This document shows, in pieces, positions 15,487-23,653 of a stretch of 34,028 bases of DNA. The notes under the pieces were generated by a model. The model ran no database searches. It had not been told where the DNA came from and saw nothing but the letters and a program-made list of their open reading frames with translations. The position numbers and the translations under genes were made by a program. The stretch comes from JBLHKW01 sp047618565 (lineage in GTDB: Bacteria > Planctomycetota > UBA1135 > GCA-002686595), in assembly GCA_047618565.1 (NCBI GenBank), contig JBLHKW010000045.1, positions 1 to 34,028 of the forward strand, written 5' to 3'. Every line of letters starts with the position of its first letter. The stretch's first letter is position 1.

Positions 15487-16743
15487 ATGACCGCGCTCAC
15501 CATCCTGCACGTGGACATGGACGCTTTTTACGCGTCCATCGAGATCCGCGACAACCCGTCTCTCGCCGGGCTACCGGTCTGCGTCGGCGGGGCTGCTTCG
15601 GCACGCGGAGTGATCGCGGCGTCGAGCTACAAGGCGCGCGAGTTCGGCGTGTACTCGGCCATGCCCACGGCGCAGGCGCAGAAACTATGCCCGGGCCTGG
15701 TGCTCCTGCCCCCGGACTTCGATCGCTACACCGCCGCCAGCCGACACATCATGGAGGTCTTCCGGCGCTACACGCCGGTGGTCGAGCCGCTCTCGCTCGA
15801 CGAGGCCTTCCTGGACACGACCGGCTCGGAACGCCTGTTCGGCGACGCGATCGAGATCGGCCGCATGATCAAGCGCGACATCCTGCGCGAGACCGGCCTG
15901 GTCGCATCCGTCGGCGTGGCGCCGACCAAGTTCCTGGCCAAGCTCGCCTCGGACCTCGACAAGCCCGACGGCTTCCGCGTGATCCAGGAGGACGAGGTAC
16001 GCGACGTGCTCGACCCGCTCCCCGTGCGGAAGATCTTCGGTGTCGGCCCGCGCACCGCCCAGCGCCTCGAAGCCCTGGGCGTCACCACCGTGCGCGACCT
16101 GGCGGAGCTCGACCGGTCCGACGTCGGCAAGCGCTTCGGAACCTCGGGCCTCTGGATCCACGACCTGGCCCACGGCATCGACCCACGCCGCGTGACCCCG
16201 CGCCGCGAGGAAAAATCCCACGGCCTCGAGCGCACCTTCGCCGAAGACCTGACCGACCGCGCCGAGCTCTCGACCATCCTCCTGTCCTTCTGCGAGGAGG
16301 TCGCCTTCACCCTGCGCGACAAGGGCCTGCGCGGACGCACGGTCACGCTCAAGGCACGCTTCTCCAACTTCAAGACCGTCACGCGCAGCAAGACCCTCGA
16401 CCTGCCGACGAATCTCGGACCGCGCATCTTCAACACCGCGCGCGAGCTGCTCGATCGCGTCGAGCGCCGTCCCCTGCGCCTGCTAGGTGTCCAGGTCTCG
16501 AAGCTCGAAGACGTGCGCCAGCCCGCCCAGGGCCAGCTCTTCAACGGCGTGCCGAGTGCACGCGATGCCTGGTTCGCCTCGAACGACAAGCTGGCCAACG
16601 CGACCGCGAGCCTGGACAAGATCCGCCGCAAGTTCGGCCGCGACACGATCATGCCCGCAAGCCTGCTCGGGCGAAAGCAGCCCCGCAGCCCCGGCAGCTC
16701 GGGCGGCACGGCGGGCATCGACGAGGGGACGGACCCGGAATAA
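15487..16743 (+). CDS. dinB: DNA polymerase IV (Y-family, DinB)
   Basis: Translesion DNA synthesis. The 418-residue protein has the Y-family motifs: first metal Asp in HVDMDAFYASIE (residues 7-18), incoming-nucleotide residues in SSYKAREFGVYSAMP, the catalytic acidic pair in LSLDEAFLD, helix-hairpin-helix KIFGVGPRTAQRLEALG, and a little-finger domain to about residue 350. A QGQLF motif near the C-terminal third may bind the beta clamp. I start at the ATG at 15487, which gives the canonical N-terminus; an upstream in-frame start at 15454 would add 11 residues with no family support. Divergent from oleA. Confidence 0.95.
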   Translation: MTALTILHVDMDAFYASIEIRDNPSLAGLPVCVGGAASARGVIAASSYKAREFGVYSAMPTAQAQKLCPGLVLLPPDFDRYTAASRHIMEVFRRYTPVVEPLSLDEAFLDTTGSERLFGDAIEIGRMIKRDILRETGLVASVGVAPTKFLAKLASDLDKPDGFRVIQEDEVRDVLDPLPVRKIFGVGPRTAQRLEALGVTTVRDLAELDRSDVGKRFGTSGLWIHDLAHGIDPRRVTPRREEKSHGLERTFAEDLTDRAELSTILLSFCEEVAFTLRDKGLRGRTVTLKARFSNFKTVTRSKTLDLPTNLGPRIFNTARELLDRVERRPLRLLGVQVSKLEDVRQPAQGQLFNGVPSARDAWFASNDKLANATASLDKIRRKFGRDTIMPASLLGRKQPRSPGSSGGTAGIDEGTDPE

Positions 16744-16913
16744 GCGTTCCCCGGCGGCGCTCCACGGGTAGTCCTGTGCACGGACCGGGCCAGCTTGGAA
16801 TCACCAGCACATGGGGGCCGATTGCCGAGCGACCTACCTTCGACACCGCCAACCTCACCCGCTCCTTCAATGGATTGCGACAACTGCGTCCGCTACAGAT
16901 ACAGAGGATCATC

Positions 16914-17432
16914 ATGCTTGATCTATGGAAACTTGGACGATCGCTGACCTTGATTGCGTTGGCGGGCGGAACACTGGGAGCGATGAGTGTGTCCAAACAG
17001 ACGGTTGACGATGCGACTCCCCAAGGCGCCAATTCGTGGCCCGGTCAACAGTCCGGGGCAGGTGACCCGACCCCGTGGGAGAACACTCAAGACATCGGCA
17101 ATGGCTTGAAGATGGTCACTTCTGTGGGTTACACCGAAGACGTATTGCAGGCGAGCACGGGGTTGGCCATGCGGCCGCTCGCGATTGACACGGACATCAA
17201 GTACGGCGTTGGCCTCATCCAGTCGATCAATTATCTGGTGCTGCACCCGCTTACAGACACGACCCCGCTGACCTTCACTTTCGTGAACATTGACCGAAAC
17301 ATCGTTGTCGCCCAGATCCCCGCGTTCGATCCGGTGACCTACGTTGTGACGATGATGCCCAAGTCCGGTTTCACATGGGGCACGATCAACGGAGCGGTAG
17401 ACATGGACATTGTTGCGGTTCAGCAGCCGTAA
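16914..17432 (+). CDS. Small secreted protein of unknown function
   Basis: A 172-residue product starting at an ATG with a good ribosome site (AGAGGA ending 5 nt before it). The N-terminus is a likely Sec signal peptide (MLDLWKLGRSLTLIALAGG, small residues, then MSVSKQ). The mature part is rich in Thr, Asp and beta-prone stretches, for example GLIQSINYLVLHPL and TFTFVNIDRNIVVAQI, and has no family I recognise. Base composition looks less GC-rich than the flanking dinB, which hints at different origin or weak constraint. A repeat copy begins 14 nt after its stop. Confidence 0.7.
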   Translation: MLDLWKLGRSLTLIALAGGTLGAMSVSKQTVDDATPQGANSWPGQQSGAGDPTPWENTQDIGNGLKMVTSVGYTEDVLQASTGLAMRPLAIDTDIKYGVGLIQSINYLVLHPLTDTTPLTFTFVNIDRNIVVAQIPAFDPVTYVVTMMPKSGFTWGTINGAVDMDIVAVQQP

Positions 17433-17446
17433 TCTCACGGCTGGCC

Positions 17447-17723
17447 ATACGGAGCCCGGGCTGCCCCGTGGGCCGACAGAGTTAGCTCAGTATCGGGGCT
17501 ACAGCTGTCTGGATTGTTGGCGGCGCAGCCGCCTCCCCCTCTGTGTCCTCTGTGTCCCCTCCGCCCTCTGTGTTAATTCCGGCAGACCCCGGACCAGAAA
17601 CCCCGCCACCGCACACAAGCTCGACGGCAACCACTCGCGACCCTGCCCATGAGGTTGGCCCGCCGATACTCCCTCCTGCGTGGAAAGCTCGGCCGGTAGC
17701 CGGTAGTTGCGGAAGGTGTCGGG
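17447..17723 (+). repeat. Degenerate/interrupted copy (copy 1) of the 175-bp terminal-inverted-repeat element
   Basis: The left end ATACGGAGCCCGGGC (17447-17461) matches the other copies, then about 155 nt of unrelated sequence intervenes. Similarity resumes at about 17619 (GCTCGACGGCAACCACTCGC) and continues to GGTAGTTGCGGAAGGTG near 17718. The right terminal inverted repeat (GGAGATTG.GCGGGCTT) is no longer recognisable. By eye the matching inner part is clearly diverged from copies 2-4. It starts 14 nt after the stop of the 172-residue secreted protein gene. Confidence 0.7.
17539..17576. repeat. CTCTGTGTC-type short tandem element inside repeat copy 1
   Basis: Three imperfect CTCTGTGTC-like units (CTCTGTGTC CTCTGTGTCC, then CCCTCTGTGTTAA) occur in 38 nt. 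From memory, similar CTCTGTGTCCTCTGTG intergenic elements are dispersed in many environmental bacterial genomes, where they give spurious Cys/Val- or Thr/Glu-rich reading frames. It lies in the stretch that interrupts copy 1 of the 175-bp repeat. Confidence 0.5.
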
Positions 17724-17820
17724 TACTGAACCAGGTCCGGTACGGTCTGGAACTCCACGCCGGAGGTCGGCCTTTTCATCGCATCGATCCGCCATCTGGG
17801 CGAGCTGGCCACTGAGCTGG

Positions 17821-17832
17821 ACGAAATTTCGT
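17821..17832. promoter_or_regulatory. 12-bp perfect palindrome ACGAAATTTCGT upstream of the efflux operon
   Basis: Seen directly: ACGAAATTTCGT equals its own reverse complement and is A/T-rich in a GC-rich region. It lies 76-162 nt upstream of the two candidate starts of the TolC-like gene. A TetR- or MarR-type repressor site for the efflux operon is plausible, but no such regulator is encoded beside it. Confidence 0.4.
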
Positions 17833-17982
17833 TTCCGCGTCAAGGATGAGTTAATCGCTGGGGTATCGTGGGCGCGCGCTTGGCGCAACCGTACGAAGCA
17901 AGGTGCAATGGGAGTTTCGAGTCCTCCCCCGGGCTCGCCTTGCCCGCCCCCTGCCCCAAGTTCTTCGACGGGCGGCGCGCCC

Positions 17983-19689
17983 ATGTCCACCAGATCCTCT
18001 CAGTCACCTTTGCCTGGAGCCTTGTCACATCGAATTCTAAGTCTCGGACTCTTGTTCGCCTGCTCACTGCCGGCCTGCAAGAGCGCCGCCGAGTACGCGG
18101 CCGAGGCTGATGAGCAGGTCTACGGCCTGGTGGAAGCGCGCCGTGCCACGCTGTTCGCGGAGGAGGGGGCCTTCAGCATCGAGCCCAACCCCGATAGCCT
18201 GCGACACCGCATTGTCTCCGGGGAAGTCGCTGCGCTCAACGACCTGGGCCTGGCCGAGTGCATGGAGATCGCGGCCGAGAACAACCGCGACTACCAGACG
18301 CGCAAGGAGCGCCTGTACCTCGTGGCCCTGGACCTGACCCTCGAGCGTTGGCGCCTGGGTTGGATCCCGGGTGCCTTCGCCGATGGTGATCTCTCGGGGC
18401 TCGGGAGCGAAGCGACGTCCGCCGACGCCGGCGGCACTCTGGGACTCTCCCGAGTGCTGGGCACCGGCGCGCAAGTCGTGGGCGCCATCGGACTCAACGT
18501 CTTCAAGGATCTCTTGAGCGGCGACGCCTGGGAGGCCACCAGCAGCTTCTCGTTACTGTTCACCCAGCCGCTCCTGCGCGGCGCGGGCAAGCTGATCGTG
18601 TACGAGCCTCTGACCCAGGCCGAGCGCGATCTGGTCTACGAGGTGCGCGACTTCGAGCGCTTCCGGCGCCAGCTATCGGTGGATATCGCCACGAGGCTGC
18701 TGCGCATCTTGCAACAGACCAACACGATCGAGAACGAACAGAGCAACTTCTCGCAGGTGCAGGACATCCGCGTGCGCAACGAGGCGCTCTCGGACGCCGG
18801 CCGACTCTCGCTGGTACAGGTCGACCAGGCCTTGCAGGACGAGCTCTCATCCGAGAGCCGCTTGATCGACGTGATTCAGGTCTACGCGTCGTTACTCGAC
18901 GACTTGAAGCTCTTTCTCGGACTGCCGCCGACCGTCGAGGTGTCGATTCGTCAGAGCGAGCTGCAACGCCTGGTGGACCAGGGCCTTGAACCCGCGAGCC
19001 ACGATTCCGACGAGGTGATCGCGACCGCGCTGCAGAACCGCCCCGACTTCATGACCGCCGTGGATACGGTGGTCGACGGTGAACGACGTTCGCGCGTCGT
19101 GGCGGACGCCCTGCGCATGGGCTTCGATCTGACCTCCAGCATTTCGGGTGACTCCGAGGCGGGGGAGCCCCTGAAGTACAACTTCAAGGACGTGCAGTGG
19201 AGCCTGGGGCTCTCACTGGACCTGCCGGTCAATCGTTTGCCCGAGCGCAATGCCTACCGCGCGGCCCTCATCACCTGGCAGCGCAGCACGCGCAACGCGC
19301 AGCTCCTTAGCGATCAGATCAGCGTGGACCTGCGCAATGAGCTGCGCGATCTCGACGCCCGGCGCGAGAGTTACGAGATCCAGATCAATGCCGTGAAACT
19401 CGCCCAGCAGCGGGTCGAGAGCACCCAACTCAACCAGAAGGCCGGCCGCGCGAGTACGCGCGACTTGCTCGAGGCTCAGAGTGCCCTGGTCTCGTCCCAG
19501 AACGCTCAGACTCGGGCTTTGATCGACTTCACCCTGGCGCGCCTGCAGTTGGCCCTCGACATGGGGCTGCTGCGGGTCCATGAAGACGGACTGCGGCTGG
19601 CTGACCCCGAACTGATCGAATCAGAGTCCCCGGCGATCGCGTCGGAACCTCAACCAGACCCTTCCCCAGAGGAGGGCGAGAGCGAATGA
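17983..19689 (+). CDS. TolC/OprM-like outer-membrane efflux lipoprotein
   Basis: The outer-membrane channel of a tripartite pump. The 568-residue form starts MSTRSSQSPLPGALSH and has a signal peptide with a lipobox-like LPAC (LGLLFACSLPACKS), so it is probably lipid-anchored. The mature protein shows the outer-membrane efflux protein pattern: two long helical repeats rich in Arg, Gln and Leu (for example RVESTQLNQKAGRASTRDLL) alternating with short beta segments (SFSLLFTQPLLRG, WSLGLSLDLPVNRLPERNAY). An alternative ATG at 17908, with AAGG before it, would add 25 Pro-rich residues before the signal peptide; I prefer 17983 for the normal lipoprotein N-terminus. Its stop overlaps the adaptor start (ATGA). 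Confidence 0.86.
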   Translation: MSTRSSQSPLPGALSHRILSLGLLFACSLPACKSAAEYAAEADEQVYGLVEARRATLFAEEGAFSIEPNPDSLRHRIVSGEVAALNDLGLAECMEIAAENNRDYQTRKERLYLVALDLTLERWRLGWIPGAFADGDLSGLGSEATSADAGGTLGLSRVLGTGAQVVGAIGLNVFKDLLSGDAWEATSSFSLLFTQPLLRGAGKLIVYEPLTQAERDLVYEVRDFERFRRQLSVDIATRLLRILQQTNTIENEQSNFSQVQDIRVRNEALSDAGRLSLVQVDQALQDELSSESRLIDVIQVYASLLDDLKLFLGLPPTVEVSIRQSELQRLVDQGLEPASHDSDEVIATALQNRPDFMTAVDTVVDGERRSRVVADALRMGFDLTSSISGDSEAGEPLKYNFKDVQWSLGLSLDLPVNRLPERNAYRAALITWQRSTRNAQLLSDQISVDLRNELRDLDARRESYEIQINAVKLAQQRVESTQLNQKAGRASTRDLLEAQSALVSSQNAQTRALIDFTLARLQLALDMGLLRVHEDGLRLADPELIESESPAIASEPQPDPSPEEGESE

Positions 19690-21407
19690 GCACAAACAAG
19701 AAATCCAGTGGCAGGCTCTTCCTGATTGTCGTCGGCCTGGCAGTTGTCGCGTTGGTTTCCGCACAGCAAGCGGGTCTCTTCGAGAGCGACGAAGTGCTCG
19801 AGATCCGCGGTGCGCCCGTGCGCCGCGGGGCGCTGGAGATCACCATCACCGAGCGTGGCAACCTCGATGCCAAGAACAGCTACAGCATGAAGAGCGAGGT
19901 CGAGGGCCGCTCGACCATCCTGTTCCTGATTGACGAGGGGGTCTATGTCAAGGCCGGCGATCTTGTGGCCGAACTCGATGCTTCGCAACTCGTGGACAAG
20001 CACGTGACCCAGGAGATCACCGTCCAGAACGGGCGCGCGGCCTCGACCAAGGCCAACGAGAACCTGAAGATCCAGGAGATCGAGAATGAGAGCCTGATCG
20101 CCAAGGCCGAACAGCAAGTCGTGTTCGCGGGAACGGACCTCGAGAAATTCCGCAATGGAGACCGGCCGCAGCAGCTCGAGAAGGCAGAAGAAGACATCCT
20201 GCTGTCCGAGGAAGAACTCAAGAAGGCCGAGGACACACTGGATTGGAGCCGCCAGCTCAACGAGAAAGGATTCGTCGAGCGCACCGAGCTGGAGAAGGAC
20301 GAGTTGGCCTTCAAGCGCGCCGGTATCTTGCTCGAACAAGCCAAGCGAGCGCAGTCCCTCTTGCAGGCTTACGAGCAACCAAAGGAGGAGGCGCGGCTGG
20401 TTGGCGACCAAGAAGAGGCAGAGCGTCAACTCAGGAAGGCCGCGCTGCAGGCTGTGGCCCAACTGGCCGACTACCAGGCCGCCAAGGAATCGGCCACGGT
20501 CCGACTCAAGCTCGAAGAGGACAAGCTCAAGAAGCTCGAAGAGCAGATCGCCAAGGCGCGCATCATCGCTCCGGTCGACGGCATGATCGTCTACGGTCGC
20601 GAAGACGGCGGTCGGTACATGGGCGGCGGTGAGCCGATCAAGGAAGGCGGCGAAGTACGCGAGCGCCAGGAGATCGCCAGCATCCCCGGCGCCGGCGGCA
20701 TGACCGTCAAGGCCAGCGTGCACGAGTCGGTACTGAAGCAGGTGACCGAAGGTCTGCACGCCATCGTGCGTATCGACGCAATACCCGGGAAGGAGTTCAG
20801 CGGCACGGTGGGCAAGGTTGCTCGCCTGCCCGACAAGAATTCCTGGTTCGCCAATCCCAACCTGCGCCTGTACCGCACTGACATTTCGATCGAAGGCGGC
20901 AACGATGACATGCGCCCGGGCATGTCGTGCAACATCGAGATCCAGGTGGAAATGATCGAGGACACGCTCTTCGTTCCCTTGCAATCGGTGCACAGCTCGG
21001 GAGGCGGTAACCTGTGCTGGGTTCAGGACGGAGCCGGCGCCGAGGAGCGCGCCGTCGAGGTCGGTCAGCACAACGAGAAGTGGGTCGAGATTCTCTCCGG
21101 CCTACGCGAGGGCGAGATCGTACTACTCAGTGCGCCGCCTGGTTTCCAGGCGCAGGATGCCCCGGATTCGGATGAGCTGGAAGCGGGACAGCCAGTGCAG
21201 GGTCGTCCTGAGGGCCGCGCTGCGGACGATGGTGCGGACGATGGTGCGGGCAAACCATCCCGCAAGGGCAGTGGCGAAGGCGGCGGCAATACTCATGGAG
21301 CCGGAGCAAAGGGCGAACGGCCTGCCAAAGGTACTTCGCACGGTTCCGGGCAAGCCGCGGGCGGCAAGCCAGGTGGCGCGGGACTGCCCGGGAACACTTC
21401 ACAGTGA
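19686..21407 (+). CDS. HlyD/MacA-type periplasmic adaptor (membrane fusion protein)
   Basis: Connects the inner-membrane MacB-like permease to the TolC-like channel. The 573-residue protein has one N-terminal membrane helix (residues 10-26), a first half-lipoyl segment around 78-98 (LFLIDEGVYVKAGDLVAELD), a very long coiled-coil hairpin (about 103-290, Glu/Lys/Leu-rich), a second half-lipoyl segment IIAPVDGMIVYG (293-304) and beta-barrel domains to about 480. The last ~78 residues are a Gly/Ala/Lys/Asp-rich low-complexity tail, which MacA proteins do not normally have. The start overlaps the preceding stop by 4 nt and its own stop overlaps the ATPase GTG start. Confidence 0.88.
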   Translation: MSTNKKSSGRLFLIVVGLAVVALVSAQQAGLFESDEVLEIRGAPVRRGALEITITERGNLDAKNSYSMKSEVEGRSTILFLIDEGVYVKAGDLVAELDASQLVDKHVTQEITVQNGRAASTKANENLKIQEIENESLIAKAEQQVVFAGTDLEKFRNGDRPQQLEKAEEDILLSEEELKKAEDTLDWSRQLNEKGFVERTELEKDELAFKRAGILLEQAKRAQSLLQAYEQPKEEARLVGDQEEAERQLRKAALQAVAQLADYQAAKESATVRLKLEEDKLKKLEEQIAKARIIAPVDGMIVYGREDGGRYMGGGEPIKEGGEVRERQEIASIPGAGGMTVKASVHESVLKQVTEGLHAIVRIDAIPGKEFSGTVGKVARLPDKNSWFANPNLRLYRTDISIEGGNDDMRPGMSCNIEIQVEMIEDTLFVPLQSVHSSGGGNLCWVQDGAGAEERAVEVGQHNEKWVEILSGLREGEIVLLSAPPGFQAQDAPDSDELEAGQPVQGRPEGRAADDGADDGAGKPSRKGSGEGGGNTHGAGAKGERPAKGTSHGSGQAAGGKPGGAGLPGNTSQ

Positions 21408-22120
21408 CCCCTGGAGAGGAACGCCAAGCAGCCGCCCAGCTCGAGAACATCAGCCGCGTCTACCAGATGGGGGACACGCGGGTGAAGGCCCTCGACGAGT
21501 TCTCCTTCACCTTCAACAAGGGTGACTACTGGTCCATCATGGGCAGCTCGGGCAGCGGCAAGTCCACCTTGCTCAACATTCTGGGATGCATCGACCCGCC
21601 CACCACCGGCTCCTACCGTGTTGATGGAGAGGACATCGCCAGCCTCGACGACAACGACCTCAGTGACTTCCGCAGTCGCAAGTTGGGCTTCGTGTTCCAG
21701 TCCTACAACTTGATTCCGCAGCTCAACGTGCTCGAGAACATTCTGGTGCCGTTGTTCTACCAGGACTCGCCTCCCGAGGACGGCGAAGAGCGCGCTCTAG
21801 CCCTGGCCGAGCGCGTGGGGCTCTCGTCGCGCCTCGACCACAGGCCCCTGCAACTCTCGGGCGGCCAGCAACAGCGTGTCGCCATTGCGCGCTCATTGAT
21901 CAACGATCCCGCGCTGATCCTGGCAGACGAGGCCACGGGCAACCTCGACAGCTCGACCGCGGAGGAGATCCTCGACCTGTTCGACGAACTGCACTCCGAA
22001 GGCAAGACCATCCTCTTGGTCACCCATGAGTCAAGTGTGGGCGAGCGGGCGGAGCACACCCTGCGACTGAAGGACGGTAAGATCGAGGATGTCTTCGACA
22101 ACAGACAGGGCAACGACTGA
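21404..22120 (+). CDS. ABC transporter ATP-binding protein, MacB/LolD type
   Basis: A 238-residue ATPase: Walker A GSSGSGKS (47-54), Q-loop in FVFQSYNLIP, signature LSGGQQQR (151-158), Walker B LILADEATGNLD (171-182; catalytic Glu176) and switch His208 in VTHES. The ANLDSS-type D-loop and overall length match the LolD/MacB/FtsE group that powers mechanotransmission transporters. It starts at a GTG (21404) overlapping the adaptor stop (GTGA) and ends in a TGATG overlap with the permease. ATPase and permease are separate here, while E. coli MacB is a single fused chain. Confidence 0.94.
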   Translation: MTPGEERQAAAQLENISRVYQMGDTRVKALDEFSFTFNKGDYWSIMGSSGSGKSTLLNILGCIDPPTTGSYRVDGEDIASLDDNDLSDFRSRKLGFVFQSYNLIPQLNVLENILVPLFYQDSPPEDGEERALALAERVGLSSRLDHRPLQLSGGQQQRVAIARSLINDPALILADEATGNLDSSTAEEILDLFDELHSEGKTILLVTHESSVGERAEHTLRLKDGKIEDVFDNRQGND

Positions 22121-23388
22121 TGCACGGCACCTTCTACCGCACCGTCAGGCTGGGCGTTAGCAGCCTCTTGTTGCACAAGCTGCGCAGCAGCTTGACAACC
22201 CTGGGCGTCTTGTTCGGCGTCAGCAGCGTGATCGCCATGCTGGCCATCGGCGAGGGCGCCAGCATCGAGGCTCAGGATCAGATTCGCCAGCTCGGTAGCC
22301 AGAACGTCATCCTGCGCGCGGTCAAGCCGCCCGAGGACGCAGTCGGTAGCACACGCCAGCGGGTGATCGCCTACGGCCTGCTCAACCACGACCTCGAGCG
22401 CATCGAGGCCACCTTTCCAGGTGTCGAGCGCGTAGTACCCCTGCGCCAGCTGAGCGAGGACGTGCGCGTGGGCACGCGCACCTTGCGTCCCGACGTCATC
22501 TCGACCCTGCCCTCCTACATCGAGGCCACCGGTCGCGTGATCGAGCGCGGGCGCTTTCTGAACGAGATCGACGAGAGTTCCTTCGCCAACGTCTGCGTCC
22601 TGGGCAGCGAGGTCGCGCGCTTCCTGTTCCCGCTCTCGGATCCTCTGGGCGAGCGCGTCAAGATCGGCGGCGACTACTTCATCGTCGTCGGCACCCTGCT
22701 CTCGCGCGTTCGCATGCAGAGCGACCGCGCGGCGCCCGGTGACGACATCACTGACGAGATCTTCATCCCGCTGGGCACCGGTCGCAAGTGGTTCGGCGAC
22801 GTGCAGATCAAGATGCGCTCCGGCTCGCAGGACATGGAAGAAGTCGAACTGCACGAGATCATCGTCGAGGTCGGCGCCGCGCGCGACGTGCCCATGGTGG
22901 CCGCGGCCTGCCGCGATATGCTCAAGGCCCATCACAAGCAGAAGGACTACGAGGTGGTGGTTCCGCTCGAACTGCTCCTGCGCGCCGAAGAGACCAAGCG
23001 CATCTTCAACATCGTCCTGGGCTCGATCGCCGGCATCAGCCTCCTGGTGGGAGGCATCGGCATCATGAACGTCATGCTGGCCACGGTCACCGAGCGCACG
23101 CGCGAGATCGGAATCCGCCGCGCTCTGGGCGCCAAGCAACGCCACATCGTGACCCAGTTCCTGGTTGAGACCGTGGTGCTGTCGGCTGGCGGCGGCGTCC
23201 TGGGAGTGCTTCTGGGCATCCTGATCCCCACCGTCGTCGAGAGGTTCGCCGACATGCGAACCGTCGTAACCCCCGGCGCCCCGCTGCTAGCCTTCAGCAT
23301 CTCCGCGGGCATCGGAGTCATCTTTGGCCTCTATCCCGCCTGGCGCGCCGCCACCATGGATCCGGTAGAAGCGTTGCGGCACGAGTAG
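22120..23388 (+). CDS. ABC transporter permease, MacB/FtsX family
   Basis: A 422-residue inner-membrane protein with the MacB layout: one N-terminal membrane helix (SSLTTLGVLFGVSSVIAMLA, about 23-42), a large periplasmic MacB_PCD-like domain (about 45-300), then three C-terminal helices (FNIVLGSIAGISLLVGGIGI; VETVVLSAGGGVLGVLLGIL; LAFSISAGIGVIFGLYPAWR) with the cytoplasmic ERTREIGIRRALGA loop typical of FtsX domains. It ends PVEALRHE as many family members do. The substrate cannot be inferred; macrolides, peptides, lipids or lipoproteins are all exported by this family. The repeat element copy 2 begins 2 nt after its stop. Confidence 0.92.
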   Translation: MHGTFYRTVRLGVSSLLLHKLRSSLTTLGVLFGVSSVIAMLAIGEGASIEAQDQIRQLGSQNVILRAVKPPEDAVGSTRQRVIAYGLLNHDLERIEATFPGVERVVPLRQLSEDVRVGTRTLRPDVISTLPSYIEATGRVIERGRFLNEIDESSFANVCVLGSEVARFLFPLSDPLGERVKIGGDYFIVVGTLLSRVRMQSDRAAPGDDITDEIFIPLGTGRKWFGDVQIKMRSGSQDMEEVELHEIIVEVGAARDVPMVAAACRDMLKAHHKQKDYEVVVPLELLLRAEETKRIFNIVLGSIAGISLLVGGIGIMNVMLATVTERTREIGIRRALGAKQRHIVTQFLVETVVLSAGGGVLGVLLGILIPTVVERFADMRTVVTPGAPLLAFSISAGIGVIFGLYPAWRAATMDPVEALRHE

Positions 23389-23390
23389 GT

Positions 23391-23565
23391 ATACGGAGCC
23401 CGGGCAATCTCCACCGCATACGCAGACCGCTATTCGGTGCCTTCATGCTCGAGGGCAACCACGCGCGACCCTGTCCTTGATGTTGGTCCGCCGTGACTTC
23501 CTCCTACCTGGAAGGCTCGGGCGGGAGCCGGTAGTTGCGGAATGTTGCGGAGATTGCGCGGGCTT
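23391..23565 (+). repeat. 175-bp repeat with terminal inverted repeats, copy 2
   Basis: Begins ATACGGAGCCC and ends GCGCGGGCTT. Terminal arms AGCCCGGGCAATCTCC (23397-23412) and GGAGATTGCGCGGGCT (23549-23564) are inverted repeats with one mismatch in 16. It contains an inner hairpin GGCTC-N6-GAGCC (23514-23529). Only a few positions differ from copy 3 by eye. It starts 2 nt after the permease stop, in the gene's orientation. Confidence 0.9.
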
Positions 23566-23653
23566 CGAATCTCGGCATGGTCCCCGTGCCTCGGCCAAGT
23601 TTCTCGGGAGGACGGCATCGGAACCACCCGGCTTCCATCCGGTTCCAGGACCC

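Noticed and set aside
17481..17500. GTTAGCTCAGTATCGGGGCTA, which resembles a tRNA D-arm
   Set aside because: No acceptor stem, anticodon arm or T-loop (GTTCRANNC) follows at the right distance.
23477..23653. Upstream in-frame extension of the 490-residue exported protein starting inside the repeat
   Set aside because: The extension is translated from repeat sequence, lacks a signal peptide and has no family support; the GTG at 23654 gives a plausible exported N-terminus.
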